A stretch of 22,845 nucleotides of DNA from a virus, in the IMG/VR virus record IMGVR_UViG_3300043464_000879, positions 1-22,845 of that record; one strand, given 5' to 3'. Position numbers and translations under genes: made by a program. This document shows positions 1 through 9,731 of the stretch, in pieces. Below the pieces are notes generated by a model. The model was not told the origin of the DNA. It ran no database searches and was given only the letters and a program-made list of their open reading frames with translations. How positions within the stretch are numbered: the first letter of the stretch is position 1; the number at the start of each line of letters is the position of its first letter.

Positions 1-3000
1 GACAGGGATCTTGCTAACATCTTCAAGAACCTCGCGCTGCGGACTCATCGCCACCTTCTTCTGAGTAGAAAGTTGTTTGGCTCGCTTCTGTGCATCCTTT
101 GCCTCGCGGAGATCTGCATCGTAGTTGGCATTCTCCACAACCTTGGCTGCGTATTCTGAGAAAGCCTCAACACTCTTTTCGCTTGTCCAAATGACACGGG
201 CTGCACGTTTAGCCAGAGCCTGAACCTGCTTCGGGCGCACGGGGCCAAGCAGTTCCATGGCTTTAATGATCTCAACCACCTCTTCTGCGGTGCGCTTCTG
301 CTCTGCTTTAGCTGCTCGATTGGCCGCTGCCTTTAGTCGGATCTGCTGTTTGAGCGCGGTCTTTTCATTGACCTGAATCTTGACGGGGGGAACGCGCACA
401 CCCATGAACACATCAAAGAGGCGTTGCATGACGGGCTTCGGGCGATCAGGGTCAACCTCCTTGGGGAGTGTTACACCTTCAGGCAGGGCTTCGACAGACA
501 ATCCCGTTTGGGTTTCAATGAATGCCGTAGCGATGGACTGCTGGATATCGTATTGCTTGGCAATGGCATCGGCCACCTTCTTGGCGTTGGCTGGCGTGAG
601 GTTGGTGTACTCTGTCACCATGTCTTGGAGTTGTCGCTCATCTCCGCCCTGATCCATCCAGACAGAGGCTATCTCGCTGATCTTGTAGGTTTCGGGCTTG
701 CCGCCTTTGGCCTCGGACGCCGCATCCACTTTGGCCATAGACTCCTTCATAGTAGAAAGAGTAGATGCTTCGGGGCTTCCCTCGGAGAAGGTGGGGATAC
801 CGTCTTCTCTGCGGGATTCGCGGATGTCTACGGGCTGGCCATTTCGCCCAGTAATACTGATCACATCCTCATCAAAGATAACGTAGTTTCTGGTTTGAGC
901 CTCTTCCGCAAACTTAGTTGCTTCTTCTTTGGTTTTAAAATAGTTTGATCCGCGATAGTCATCCACAAGCCACCCGAATCCTGTTTTTTTCGGCTGCGCG
1001 AATCTACTTCCTTGATCAAGATATCGGATGCCAATAATACCAGCACTCCTAAATGCCTCGGAAACTTTTTGTTTTGCTCGGAATTCCCTTTCGTCTTGGG
1101 GTAATGCCCTGAACATATCCAAAAATGAGGTCTTGTTCATTTCCTCCATTACGCGATATCTGTAGACATATTGAATTGTAGGATCTTCGTCTACGAGTTC
1201 TTGGATTGTTTTTTTCTCAAATGGCTTCTGTAGCGCGGGCGGAAGAAGCGGCTCCAGTTTTTTGCGGACTTCTGGATTTTGTTCGCTCAATGGCTTGTCC
1301 CAGTCCATCAACTGATCTTCAGAAACATCTAAATCAACACTGTATAGATTCCCCACCCTTTCTATTTTAGCTTCGTTATTATCTCTGAGAATTTGAACTA
1401 TCTGCTGGCTCCATTGCTGGGCTTGTGTGTTTTCGTTATCTGCGTAATAGTCTACATCATTTTCTAGTTCTTGAATTACTTCCTCGCGAGACTTTCCATA
1501 AAATTTGCCCATAGCAAGCCTATCTGCCGCAACATGCGATGGGTTTTTATTGTCGAATTCAGAACCAGCATATCTCAATTCTTTTGCTAGTCTGTTTTTG
1601 TATTCAAGGGCGACATCGATATTCTCGGCAAAGTAAAGCCCCCATCCATAGACAGTTGCACCTTCACCAGTTCCAATCTTTGCCAACTGGAATCTTCCCT
1701 TGATTTCATGCGGTGTTCCGTGGTAGGCGGCGATAGAGTAGGCAAACTCCATCTCGCTCGGAGGAATCAAGACGGCGCGGAGTCCGTTGAAGTTGACCTT
1801 CCTTGCGCCCCGTAGATTTGCAAGAGCATCAGCGGTTGACATCTTGCGGAAAGCGTCATTTACTTCCGCCATGTTTCGGGCGGCGATGTATTCGGCGGCT
1901 CGGCGGGTAAGCTTGTATCCCAGCTTGTTGGCCCACGCCTCAACACGCGCCACGGCACGATCAAACCATTTCCTGCCCCTCCATCCTTCGGCTAGTAGCT
2001 CGACGGCTCTGGCGGCTTCCTCGGCGGTTCTGGCCTTCTCTGCGTAGCCCAACCTAGTGATGGCATCGTTGATTTCTTTTCTTTCTTTCGGGGTCAACCC
2101 CGCAACCAAAGTATTCAATGCTCCATCGGCATTGGCGGATTCGGCAATCTCATGGTTTAGAACTCGCTCAATAGCAGTATCGTCTTTCAAGGCTGCGGCG
2201 TTTAGCTCAATGGCTACTACCTTCCCGTCTCGGATGATGGTGCGGCCTTCAAAGGAGGCATCGGGTTCATTGACCACCGATACGATCCCACCCCGCCCAA
2301 ACCCCAAAGACTCAAGCTTGGTCGCTACTGCTTCGGTCTCCATGCCAGCAGGGCGCGGCATCTGAATCTTGGCATAACGCTCACCCATCGTGACTCCAGT
2401 TGGGCGAGGCTCCAAAACTGCATCCTTAACAAACACACGGGAGCCAACCATAATGGCTTCAGATCCACCAACCACAGCATTCTTGCTGCGAACGTCTACA
2501 AAGAAGCTAGAACGGATCGGATTGTATCCAACCTCAGTCCAGACATTGGGGTCATTAATGTCTGTTGGGAGATCGGTGATTGGTTCGTAGTTACCCTTCA
2601 CGGTTGCTAGTCGGAACTTGCCAGCACCCGTTGCAATGGTTATCGCCCCGCCCTCTCGCACATTGCGGGTCATAAATCTCGGATCTGTAACTTTAGCTAT
2701 GCCAGTAAATGCAGCAACCTCTCCAACCGTTTTGGAATCATCAGCAACTGGAAGATGTGCCGTGATTGCATATACCGTATCTCCCGCCGTTGTTGACCTG
2801 TTATATGTTGGAATATCTATTCTAAACTCATATTCAGAACCTTCTTGAAGTCTGGGATTTCCTTTTTCGTCAATCAATCCAACCTTACCGACTTTATCAC
2901 TCTGAATGTATTGTTTGATTTTGTCATCAGTCGCGACAGGATCTGGGCCTTTGGCCGTAAACGGATCAATGGCATCCACCAAGTCGGCATAGTCTCCAGC

Positions 3001-6000
3001 AGTGATCTCGCCGTTTTTCATCCTGACGGCAGCTACTGCGAGTTGTGGGCTTCGCGCTAAAATTTTATTGGTTGATGCCTTGTCGAAAGCTTTTTGCTCT
3101 TCTTCCGTTTTTGGTGCGTATTGCTGACGCATCTCGACGGAGGGCTCCCGTCTGGCATACCTGATATCTTCTTCTGTGGGCTGGAAGCGTTGGCTGGGAG
3201 GGATGATATTGCCTTGGTTGTCGCGGGTTACGGAGTCTGCCGATTTGACTTGAGATGGCTTAAATACAACCGTGGCATAGTCGCCAATAACGATGGCTGT
3301 CGCCCTGTTTCTTTCGCGGAAAATTCTAATCCAATCTTTTGGCTTACCAGAATTTTGCCACTCTTTAACCTGTTCTGGGGTTAATGTTATTGGATTGCTT
3401 CCTAGATCAGCATACGCATTAATGACTGTGGTTGGATATTCTCCAGAGCTAGGAGTTGCCATCTTCTTGTCAAAGGCCAACCAGATTCCAGTGAGTTTTT
3501 TCCTAAACCTATTGATTACCGAAGCTTCTGTTCCGTGAAAAAGCGGAAGAACTTGGTAGCCACCCCGCCTCGCTGCTTCATTTACAATGCGCTGTTGAGT
3601 TTCGGTGTCGCCGCGATCCACCGCATCCAGATACTCTCTGTCTTGTTGGGTAAGGGGAGCGGGTTCCCTGCGGGATTCTCTTACTTCGGGGGCGGGGGCC
3701 ACTTCTTGAGGAGTCGGCGGCACATAGATATCCTCTACCAGCGTCCAGCCTGCGGGCATACGCACATTGGCTCCCACCTGATCAACTCCGATACGAAGAT
3801 TCTTGGAGATGGCTTCAGCTACTACTTCGTTTGATCCTGTGTCGATTTGGATCTTTCGGGCTTCGGGGTTCAACCTTGGGCGCTCGGCCTCTGGCAACGC
3901 CTCTAGACCCGCTTGCGTGATCACTGGTTGGCCGTTGTATAGCTCGACTAGTCCTTGACCGACCAACCCCGAAACATCCTCTTCTGTTTGTTCTGCTCTT
4001 GCTACTCGGCGTAGAGGTTCAAGATTCGGGGTTTCGGGGGTCGGGGTTACTTCGGGAGCAACCTCGGCGGGAGGAGTCACTGCGGGAGCGGTTGGCGTTA
4101 CAGGCGGGGTAGTCGGAACTGTGGGAGTAGTAAGGGTTGGGGTAATATCGGTAGGAGAAATTTCTTCTGGCGGGGTTTTCCTCCCAAGAATTTCGGTCAT
4201 TGCATCCACAGAGTCATTCCAGTCTTGGTTTTCTCTGTTTATGGTATCGATCTCTTCTTGAGTTAGTGTTTCATCAGTAGCCTTGAACCAGCCATCAATA
4301 GTATTGTTTGTTTTGCGCTTGCCAGATTGTATCGACTTCAATACAGATTCGGCCTTTTGGGTCTCGCCGCGCTCGTTAAATGCCAAGTAGAGTTTTCCAA
4401 GATCCGTAAGTTCTTGATCGGAAACTGGCTTGGTTGTGAGTTTTATCTTTTCCCACCTACCAAAGTCCGCATCATCCAGTTTCGCCGCATCCCGCCATCC
4501 AAGTTCAACGACTTGTTTGTTATATTCTCCATATTGATTTAAAAGATTGCGCTGCTCTTCTGTAAGATTTTCCCTCGTTGCATACATTGAGTTGAACGAA
4601 GCGATATTATCGGCACCAAGTCTTTTTGCTTCGGCGTCCAATTCAGACTTTCTTGTAAGCAGGGATTCGGCTGGTGTCGGGGCAGTGGCGGGTTCTGTAG
4701 GCGTTACCACTGTGGGTTCGGCGGGCTTGACCTGATAGCCATAGCGTTCCGCGATTTGTTCTGGTGTCGGATTGCTTTGGAGGAAGGTGTATTCTTCGGT
4801 CTCTTGGGTGGTGAAGTCCTCTCGTCCCTCCTCATCTTTCTTGCGGAGTTCTTCTAGGCGATTGCGGGCGGCGGACTCAAACCACCTAGCAGACTTGATT
4901 CTTTCTGGAGGAACTGTCGGCTGTGTAGGGGTCGGCCCCGCACCCTCCTCATCAAGTTCTATTCCTGCTGCTGCGGCAGCTTCTTCTTGGAGACGGGCTA
5001 CTCGCTGTTCGGGGGTTTCGGCGCGTTCCCGCTCAATCCTAGCCCTCCATTGTTGGTCGGTCTCTCCTTCTCTGCGAGGGGTAACGGTAGCTGGTATATT
5101 AAGGGTTTCGCCAACCCGTTCAATTTGTTCTTCAACAGCAGCAGCAGAGGCGGGGGCGTTGCTTTGCTTGGCTTCTTGTGCGGCCTTCGCGGCATCCCGC
5201 AAGGCTACGGATTCGCGCATACCAAGTTGCTCTACCTTCGCGCTAATACCGCCAGCCGCGCCACCAAGAACACCACCAAGGGCACCTTCAAGTGCGGCCT
5301 GACCAAATACCCCGCGCATAGGTTCAACATCAAATCCCTCTCTGCCAACAGCCACGTTCGCGGCCAACCTCTCTTGACCGCCCTGCAAAGCCTCCGTGGC
5401 CGTCTCGACAATGCCATCCTTGACCGCACCCCTGACAAATCCTGTTCGCAACACTTCTTGGATAGCCTGCTCAGACACTTGTTCTGCCGCTTCCTTTCCA
5501 ACTTTTCGGGTGATCAAAGAACGGATTGCACCTTCAGCACCAGTGGCAGACGCCGCAATACCCAATCCCGTTCCAAGCATGATCTGATCAAGGTTCTTGC
5601 CATTGTATGCTTGGGCCTCGTTTGCGGCTTTTTCAGCCTTGGCTTCATCCACTCCGCTGTTGATTAGCTGCTCTTTGACCGCATCGTAAATTTCTCCCTT
5701 AACAATACCACCACCAACGGCACCGCCTTGCACCCCCTGCAAGACCGCAATACCAGCCCTGCTTAGTCCAACCGCTTTACCCACACCCGCCGTGGCGATA
5801 AAGGGAATCAAAGATCCGATACCTTGAGAAACCAAGTCTACAGGAGCAACGCTCAACGCCTTGAGACCAGCCCCGATTTCCGCCAGAACACCCTGCCCTT
5901 CGGCCTCCTGCATGATGCGACCGATTTCTTCTGCATCCTCCTTGGCCCCCGCCGAAAGAAGACTCCTATACCACTCGGAGTTCTTGGCAAGATTTTGGGA

Positions 6001-6411
6001 GACCGCATTATTGGCCCCGAAAGCATCGGAAAATCCCTTGACTACATCATTGATTCCAGCGCCAATATTAAGGAAGGGATCGGCTAGGGGACGAAGAAAG
6101 CTTTCTTCGGGAGCCTGTTTAATTGGTGTAACCCCAAGAGACTCTAGTGTCGGGGCTTCAGCGCGGACAAAAGACGGTCTAGCCGTTGCTCTAACTTCTT
6201 CTTCTAGGTATGGCTTTAAAAAAGAATATTCTTCAGGAATCTCTACAGCTTCGGAAACTGGTTCTGGTTGGGGCTGTTCCTCAAGATATGGGCGAAGGAA
6301 CGAGTATTCTTCTGGAATCTCGTCTTCTTTTTCTTTCTCTTCTTCCTCTAAATAAGGCCGAAGAAAAGAAAACTCGTCTTCCGTATTTTCCAACAAATCT
6401 TTAGAGGCCAT
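1..6411 (-). CDS. Giant polyvalent virion-type protein with two ADP-ribosyltransferase-like regions (C-terminus cut off by window edge)
   Basis: Starts at ATG 6411 and stays open to base 1, so at least 2137 residues are visible; every in-frame triplet checked from 1740 down to 1 is free of stops. Residues 12-109 hold repeats of a SFLRPYLEE motif. About 190-390 is rich in Gly/Ala/Val helices that could be membrane-active. About 745-795 is a Thr/Pro linker. About 920-1090 looks like a first ADP-ribosyltransferase fold, with FHGT at H959 and VKSADSVT then IIPPSQRF near 1056-1075. About 1295-1310 has a GYNPIRSSFFVD motif typical of polyvalent proteins. HEIAE at 1420 resembles a broken zincin site. 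About 1560-1850 is a second ART-like domain, with AYHGTPHEI (H1564), GWGLYFAE and NYVIFDED. The visible C-terminus is Lys/Glu/Ala-rich and probably helical. Known proteins of this type are carried in the capsid and injected with the DNA to modify host targets. Such a role here is inference. The fold calls are fairly confident, activity is not. Confidence 0.8.
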   Translation of the reverse strand, partial: MASKDLLENTEDEFSFLRPYLEEEEKEKEDEIPEEYSFLRPYLEEQPQPEPVSEAVEIPEEYSFLKPYLEEEVRATARPSFVRAEAPTLESLGVTPIKQAPEESFLRPLADPFLNIGAGINDVVKGFSDAFGANNAVSQNLAKNSEWYRSLLSAGAKEDAEEIGRIMQEAEGQGVLAEIGAGLKALSVAPVDLVSQGIGSLIPFIATAGVGKAVGLSRAGIAVLQGVQGGAVGGGIVKGEIYDAVKEQLINSGVDEAKAEKAANEAQAYNGKNLDQIMLGTGLGIAASATGAEGAIRSLITRKVGKEAAEQVSEQAIQEVLRTGFVRGAVKDGIVETATEALQGGQERLAANVAVGREGFDVEPMRGVFGQAALEGALGGVLGGAAGGISAKVEQLGMRESVALRDAAKAAQEAKQSNAPASAAAVEEQIERVGETLNIPATVTPRREGETDQQWRARIERERAETPEQRVARLQEEAAAAAGIELDEEGAGPTPTQPTVPPERIKSARWFESAARNRLEELRKKDEEGREDFTTQETEEYTFLQSNPTPEQIAERYGYQVKPAEPTVVTPTEPATAPTPAESLLTRKSELDAEAKRLGADNIASFNSMYATRENLTEEQRNLLNQYGEYNKQVVELGWRDAAKLDDADFGRWEKIKLTTKPVSDQELTDLGKLYLAFNERGETQKAESVLKSIQSGKRKTNNTIDGWFKATDETLTQEEIDTINRENQDWNDSVDAMTEILGRKTPPEEISPTDITPTLTTPTVPTTPPVTPTAPAVTPPAEVAPEVTPTPETPNLEPLRRVARAEQTEEDVSGLVGQGLVELYNGQPVITQAGLEALPEAERPRLNPEARKIQIDTGSNEVVAEAISKNLRIGVDQVGANVRMPAGWTLVEDIYVPPTPQEVAPAPEVRESRREPAPLTQQDREYLDAVDRGDTETQQRIVNEAARRGGYQVLPLFHGTEASVINRFRKKLTGIWLAFDKKMATPSSGEYPTTVINAYADLGSNPITLTPEQVKEWQNSGKPKDWIRIFRERNRATAIVIGDYATVVFKPSQVKSADSVTRDNQGNIIPPSQRFQPTEEDIRYARREPSVEMRQQYAPKTEEEQKAFDKASTNKILARSPQLAVAAVRMKNGEITAGDYADLVDAIDPFTAKGPDPVATDDKIKQYIQSDKVGKVGLIDEKGNPRLQEGSEYEFRIDIPTYNRSTTAGDTVYAITAHLPVADDSKTVGEVAAFTGIAKVTDPRFMTRNVREGGAITIATGAGKFRLATVKGNYEPITDLPTDINDPNVWTEVGYNPIRSSFFVDVRSKNAVVGGSEAIMVGSRVFVKDAVLEPRPTGVTMGERYAKIQMPRPAGMETEAVATKLESLGFGRGGIVSVVNEPDASFEGRTIIRDGKVVAIELNAAALKDDTAIERVLNHEIAESANADGALNTLVAGLTPKERKEINDAITRLGYAEKARTAEEAARAVELLAEGWRGRKWFDRAVARVEAWANKLGYKLTRRAAEYIAARNMAEVNDAFRKMSTADALANLRGARKVNFNGLRAVLIPPSEMEFAYSIAAYHGTPHEIKGRFQLAKIGTGEGATVYGWGLYFAENIDVALEYKNRLAKELRYAGSEFDNKNPSHVAADRLAMGKFYGKSREEVIQELENDVDYYADNENTQAQQWSQQIVQILRDNNEAKIERVGNLYSVDLDVSEDQLMDWDKPLSEQNPEVRKKLEPLLPPALQKPFEKKTIQELVDEDPTIQYVYRYRVMEEMNKTSFLDMFRALPQDEREFRAKQKVSEAFRSAGIIGIRYLDQGSRFAQPKKTGFGWLVDDYRGSNYFKTKEEATKFAEEAQTRNYVIFDEDVISITGRNGQPVDIRESRREDGIPTFSEGSPEASTLSTMKESMAKVDAASEAKGGKPETYKISEIASVWMDQGGDERQLQDMVTEYTNLTPANAKKVADAIAKQYDIQQSIATAFIETQTGLSVEALPEGVTLPKEVDPDRPKPVMQRLFDVFMGVRVPPVKIQVNEKTALKQQIRLKAAANRAAKAEQKRTAEEVVEIIKAMELLGPVRPKQVQALAKRAARVIWTSEKSVEAFSEYAAKVVENANYDADLREAKDAQKRAKQLSTQKKVAMSPQREVLEDVSKIPV
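6199..6378 (-). repeat. Three-fold SFL(R/K)PYLEE linear-motif repeat in the giant protein
   Basis: Residues 12-23, 34-45 and 60-71 of the giant protein follow [DE]E[FY]SFL[RK]PYLEE almost without change. They are separated by acidic, disordered-looking linkers that differ in length and sequence. A fourth, worn copy reads EESFLRPL at residues 102-109. Conserved motifs within variable linkers suggest repeated docking sites for one partner, perhaps a capsid or portal protein, rather than a folded domain. That partner is a guess. Confidence 0.8.
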
Positions 6412-6417
6412 GACTTA

Positions 6418-8052
6418 TTATGCCCCCAATAATACTTCTCTTTCTTGTTGTAGTCTAATGTATTCCTCTCTGAGGGACGGATTTGAATTGAATGCGCCAA
6501 TCTCGTTCATTCTTTTACGAATCTCACCAGCCCTTTTAAATTTTTCCTTATTCTTTGAGGATCTTGTTTCTTTAAGCTGGCTTGAAATCCTTGAATAAAG
6601 TTCGCGCTGTTGTTTGTTGGGACTAAATTTGTATCCCAATTTATAAAGACGATCAAGTTCTGATCCTAGCGTTTCTTCATCAGTCATATCCCGAATCATT
6701 GACTCAGAAGCAACGGTTTCTAATGTGGGTTCTGGCCTTGTCTGGGGCCGTGTGACCTGTGCTGTTGGGGCGGTCTCTGTAGTGCCCCCCCGTGTAGCTG
6801 GAGCTTGGGTTGGCGCTGTCTGGGTCTCAATAGGAATATTGTTATTTTCCAAAAATCTTTGAGCAGCCCTGCGAATTGATTCGCTTTGATTTGGGTCATT
6901 TGCCGCTTTTTGTGCTGTCGCAATCTGTGTCTCTGACGGGCGCTCTCTTTCGGGCCTTTCGGCTGCTGGAGTTGGCTCTGTTTGTCCAGTTTGGGAGAGA
7001 TAGCTATCAATTCCAAGAAGATCGGTAGCCAGCATGTTGCGTTGGATGGTTAGTTCTTCCAACTTTTGTTGCGCCACTTCTCTTTTCTTTTCATTTGTTC
7101 CAGCCGCTTCTAGTTCCTTTGTGGCTGTAACAATACCCATGTCTTTCTCTCTGATAGAAGAGCGAAGTTCTTTGGCTTCCTGACGCAACACCGAAGAAGC
7201 TGGATCGGCAGCTTGCCTTTCGGGTCTACGCGCAAGCTCGGCCTCCGCCTCTCCAACAGCTATGGGATCGACAATAAGCTCCTGTGTTTGTATGTCGCTT
7301 TGGGCTAAGTCAGAAAGATTACGCCCTGTCAACTTGGCAAGTTTAGTAAGCTGCATCAATTGCTGATCCCGTTGTCCACTTGTTGCTTCAGTTTCTTGTG
7401 CTTTTTTCTCATCTCTCTCCCGATAAATTTTGTTTATCTCATCATACTCGTTTGTGAGTTTTTGAATGTTCGGGTCCGCAAGAGCTAGAGGATTGTCATC
7501 ATAGAGTTTGGTGCGCTCAATCAGATAGTCGGGAGATCTGGGATCAAGCTGCCTCAATCCCGAAGCAAAGGCCATTCCTTGTTTTTCTATTTCTAAATCT
7601 TTTGTGCTATTAGCAAGGTCTGCTTCCACCTCTTTGTTATAGCGATATTCTTCCCGCGCTTCTTGCCTTGCGGCTCTTTCAAGTTGTCTTTGATATTCTG
7701 CTTGCGCCCGCATCTCTTGTTGTTGTTGAACGGCGGCTGCTTGTTGTTCATCCCAAGCTTGTTGCATGCGAAAGGCTCTGCGAGTGGTTCCTGTCGGGCG
7801 ACCACCATAAGCTTCAGGTAATTGCGATGCTGGACGGTCTCCGCGCCTCACCTCTTCTGCCACCATGGCTTCACGGGATTCTTTGCTGGCTAAAGGAGAA
7901 GCCCCCCAACCCCGCTCCATCCTCATGCGTTCTTCGCTGGTTAACGGCGAAAGCCCAGCTTGGGCAAAACGCTCGCGTTCGGCGGGATCACTGGATGTTC
8001 CCCAGCCCCAACGGACCCTTGCTGCGTCAAAAGCTGAAAGAGGTTCGGCCAT
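6418..8052 (-). CDS. Coiled-coil, Gln/Glu/Arg-rich protein, probable virion or internal protein
   Basis: 544 residues from ATG 8052; the stop lies six bases before the start of the giant protein gene, so the two are surely co-transcribed. The N-terminus has two related stretches, WGWGTSSDP (residues 15-23) and GWGASPLA (48-55). Residues 92-158 form a strongly charged, Gln-rich predicted coiled coil. A long polar region follows, with more helix-prone heptads (about 270-360), a Pro/Thr/Gln-rich linker near 360-450 and a helical, basic C-terminus. There is no signal peptide or membrane segment. I do not recognise a family. Position next to the giant protein, and the elongated helical make-up, fit an internal core or ejection protein, but this is context only. 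Confidence 0.75.
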   Translation of the reverse strand: MAEPLSAFDAARVRWGWGTSSDPAERERFAQAGLSPLTSEERMRMERGWGASPLASKESREAMVAEEVRRGDRPASQLPEAYGGRPTGTTRRAFRMQQAWDEQQAAAVQQQQEMRAQAEYQRQLERAARQEAREEYRYNKEVEADLANSTKDLEIEKQGMAFASGLRQLDPRSPDYLIERTKLYDDNPLALADPNIQKLTNEYDEINKIYRERDEKKAQETEATSGQRDQQLMQLTKLAKLTGRNLSDLAQSDIQTQELIVDPIAVGEAEAELARRPERQAADPASSVLRQEAKELRSSIREKDMGIVTATKELEAAGTNEKKREVAQQKLEELTIQRNMLATDLLGIDSYLSQTGQTEPTPAAERPERERPSETQIATAQKAANDPNQSESIRRAAQRFLENNNIPIETQTAPTQAPATRGGTTETAPTAQVTRPQTRPEPTLETVASESMIRDMTDEETLGSELDRLYKLGYKFSPNKQQRELYSRISSQLKETRSSKNKEKFKRAGEIRKRMNEIGAFNSNPSLREEYIRLQQEREVLLGA

Positions 8053-8055
8053 GAA

Positions 8056-8709
8056 TTAGTAATTTCTTAGTCCATAAGGATTAAGAATTTCTTCTTCTTT
8101 AGTGGGAAACGAAATGCTGGGAGACGGACCAGCAAGCGGAGAAGTAAGAGAAGATCCACCCAATCCAAACTTTGGAGTCTGTTCTGTTGTGGGTGGGGTA
8201 TAATTTCCCATTCCAAGATTTGGGGAGCCGAATCCAAAACCACTATATGGAGACGGCGTGTCGGTTAATGTTGGCGCTTGCCCTTTAGCAATATCAGTAG
8301 CCACTCCTGCTGCGGGTTGTGGCCCGCCGCCACCCCTCATGCGTTTTGCCAAATCATATCCACTGCTACCAGCAGATCCAAGCGGGGCACCAGCTTTTAG
8401 CTTGCCAGTAGATTTTGGCTCACGATCCATTCCAATAGATCCCCATCCACCGCCGAATCCTCCACTTGCACCCAATACGGCAGAATAAATTGGAGTATAT
8501 CCAGCAGTATATCCAGAAACAAAAATTCTTTGAGGATCAATGTCGGGTGGAAGTCCCTTTTGAACATTTTCAGACATTCTTCGCTGGCCTTCTGGACCTG
8601 CTTGTATGAAAGGTAGACTAGCTTCCAATCGGGCCTGTCTTGTAAATGGATTATCTCTCATGTAATCCTGCATTGATGTTGGCTGTCTTGATGAAATTAT
8701 TGGATTCAT
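8056..8709 (-). CDS. Gly/Pro/Ser-rich hypothetical protein in virion cluster
   Basis: 217 residues from ATG 8709, ending three bases before the coiled-coil gene. The N-terminal 70 residues are polar and partly helical, with the stretch MQDYMRDNPFTRQARLEASL (residues 13-32). Residues 65-190 are low complexity: Gly, Ser, Pro and Thr with runs such as GASGGFGGGWG and FGFGSPNLGMG. There are no cysteines and no membrane segment. Glycine-rich flexible proteins are common among minor virion proteins. No family is recognised, and the role is inferred only from tight linkage to the neighbouring genes. Confidence 0.7.
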   Translation of the reverse strand: MNPIISSRQPTSMQDYMRDNPFTRQARLEASLPFIQAGPEGQRRMSENVQKGLPPDIDPQRIFVSGYTAGYTPIYSAVLGASGGFGGGWGSIGMDREPKSTGKLKAGAPLGSAGSSGYDLAKRMRGGGGPQPAAGVATDIAKGQAPTLTDTPSPYSGFGFGSPNLGMGNYTPPTTEQTPKFGLGGSSLTSPLAGPSPSISFPTKEEEILNPYGLRNY

Positions 8710-8710
8710 A

Positions 8711-9685
8711 TTAAGTCATGTTTACGAGTCGGCGGGTAAGCCAAGGAGCAATTTGCATAACCCCTTCTTGCCCTGCGTTATACTCTTTTAGTTCGGCGTT
8801 GAGAAGAAGAATCGCTCTGTCCATGTAATATTGTCCACGCTCGACATCGGCCTTTTCTTCGGCGTTGAGGGCCATAAGACCAAGCTTGATTGCTTCCAGA
8901 GAATCGGGATAGAGCGGATCATTGTCGCTAATAGCCCAGCAATGCTTACGCTTGAAGATGCCTTGGACAGCGTCCCAATTGCGGTCTACCAGATAGCGGC
9001 GGTAGCTGATTACCCGCTCGCCTGCCTCATACTTGGCAAGCGTAGTCGCCCCAGCCGATAGGGAGATAACGCCCGTGGTAGGGGTCTTCTCGACAGAATA
9101 GATCTCTTTAAACGTCTGTGAAGTGGTTTGGGTTCCGTCTCCAAGGTCAAGACGAATTCCCTCCACTCGTTCTCCATCCACTGTAGAATAAATTTTATTC
9201 CCATTTGAGTCCTTTCCGCGAATCCAGATGTAGCTTCCTGCACACTCTGTCTCGCTGCTAGATATGGTAAGTTGGGACGGCGTCTCCATGTCCCGAAATG
9301 TGACAAAGCCTTCTCCCATGTCTTGGATGGGGCCGAAGTATTTCTCATCCGCCTTACGGATGCCGCGCCCTTGGGGCAAATACTGATACCACTCACTCTG
9401 CACGGCTACGGTCTTGTATCCCGCCTTGCCAGCCCGAATACAAGTCTCCAGATGGCGAGGAAGGGTAATAAACTTGTTGTCGTTGGCGTCCTCGTAGGCG
9501 GTGATAAGTGCCTGCACCAGAGTACCTTGCCACTTGCCTTCGGCCAATACCCTCTCGCAGAAGCGATTGATGTTATTGCGAAGTTCTGCTTCCGCATCAA
9601 AACCCGCCAGATCAGGAGGATCGGCAATGGGTTTTACTGATGCAGGAATTCTCTCGCAGGCGAGGCCAAGGGTCAATGAGGACAT
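8711..9685 (-). CDS. Putative virion structural protein, head-tail connector-like
   Basis: 324 residues from ATG 9685; the stop is one base from the start of the next gene. The N-terminal 60 residues are helical (FDAEAELRNNINRFCERVLA, about 29-48) and lead into ITLPRHLETCI. A central all-beta region (about 85-215) has IRGKDSNGNKIYSTVDGE and repeated Gly/Asp turns. The C-terminus (about 250-310) is helical, with a LEAIKLGLMAL segment and a RAILLLNAELKEYNAG segment. This helix/beta/helix plan, with a late LLNxxLKEY-type helix, resembles proteins I associate with podovirus head-tail adaptors or tail tubes. The resemblance is by pattern only. The 46 bases upstream separate it from the glycosyltransferase gene and contain a weak six-base stem (CCTTCT/AGAAGG). 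Confidence 0.6.
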   Translation of the reverse strand: MSSLTLGLACERIPASVKPIADPPDLAGFDAEAELRNNINRFCERVLAEGKWQGTLVQALITAYEDANDNKFITLPRHLETCIRAGKAGYKTVAVQSEWYQYLPQGRGIRKADEKYFGPIQDMGEGFVTFRDMETPSQLTISSSETECAGSYIWIRGKDSNGNKIYSTVDGERVEGIRLDLGDGTQTTSQTFKEIYSVEKTPTTGVISLSAGATTLAKYEAGERVISYRRYLVDRNWDAVQGIFKRKHCWAISDNDPLYPDSLEAIKLGLMALNAEEKADVERGQYYMDRAILLLNAELKEYNAGQEGVMQIAPWLTRRLVNMT

Positions 9686-9731
9686 TTTGCCCGCGAAATT
9701 ACCACGCCTTCTCTAGAAGGTCAATAGCGGA

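Noticed and set aside
424-948. 174-codon plus-strand frame, and many other plus-strand frames across 1-6411
   Set aside because: They lie opposite the giant minus-strand gene, have no family pattern or start context, and reflect biased codon use of the real gene.
4987-5667. 226-codon plus-strand frame
   Set aside because: Opposite the Gly/Ala-rich part of the giant protein; its translation has no recognisable domain and shows the composition expected of a shadow frame.
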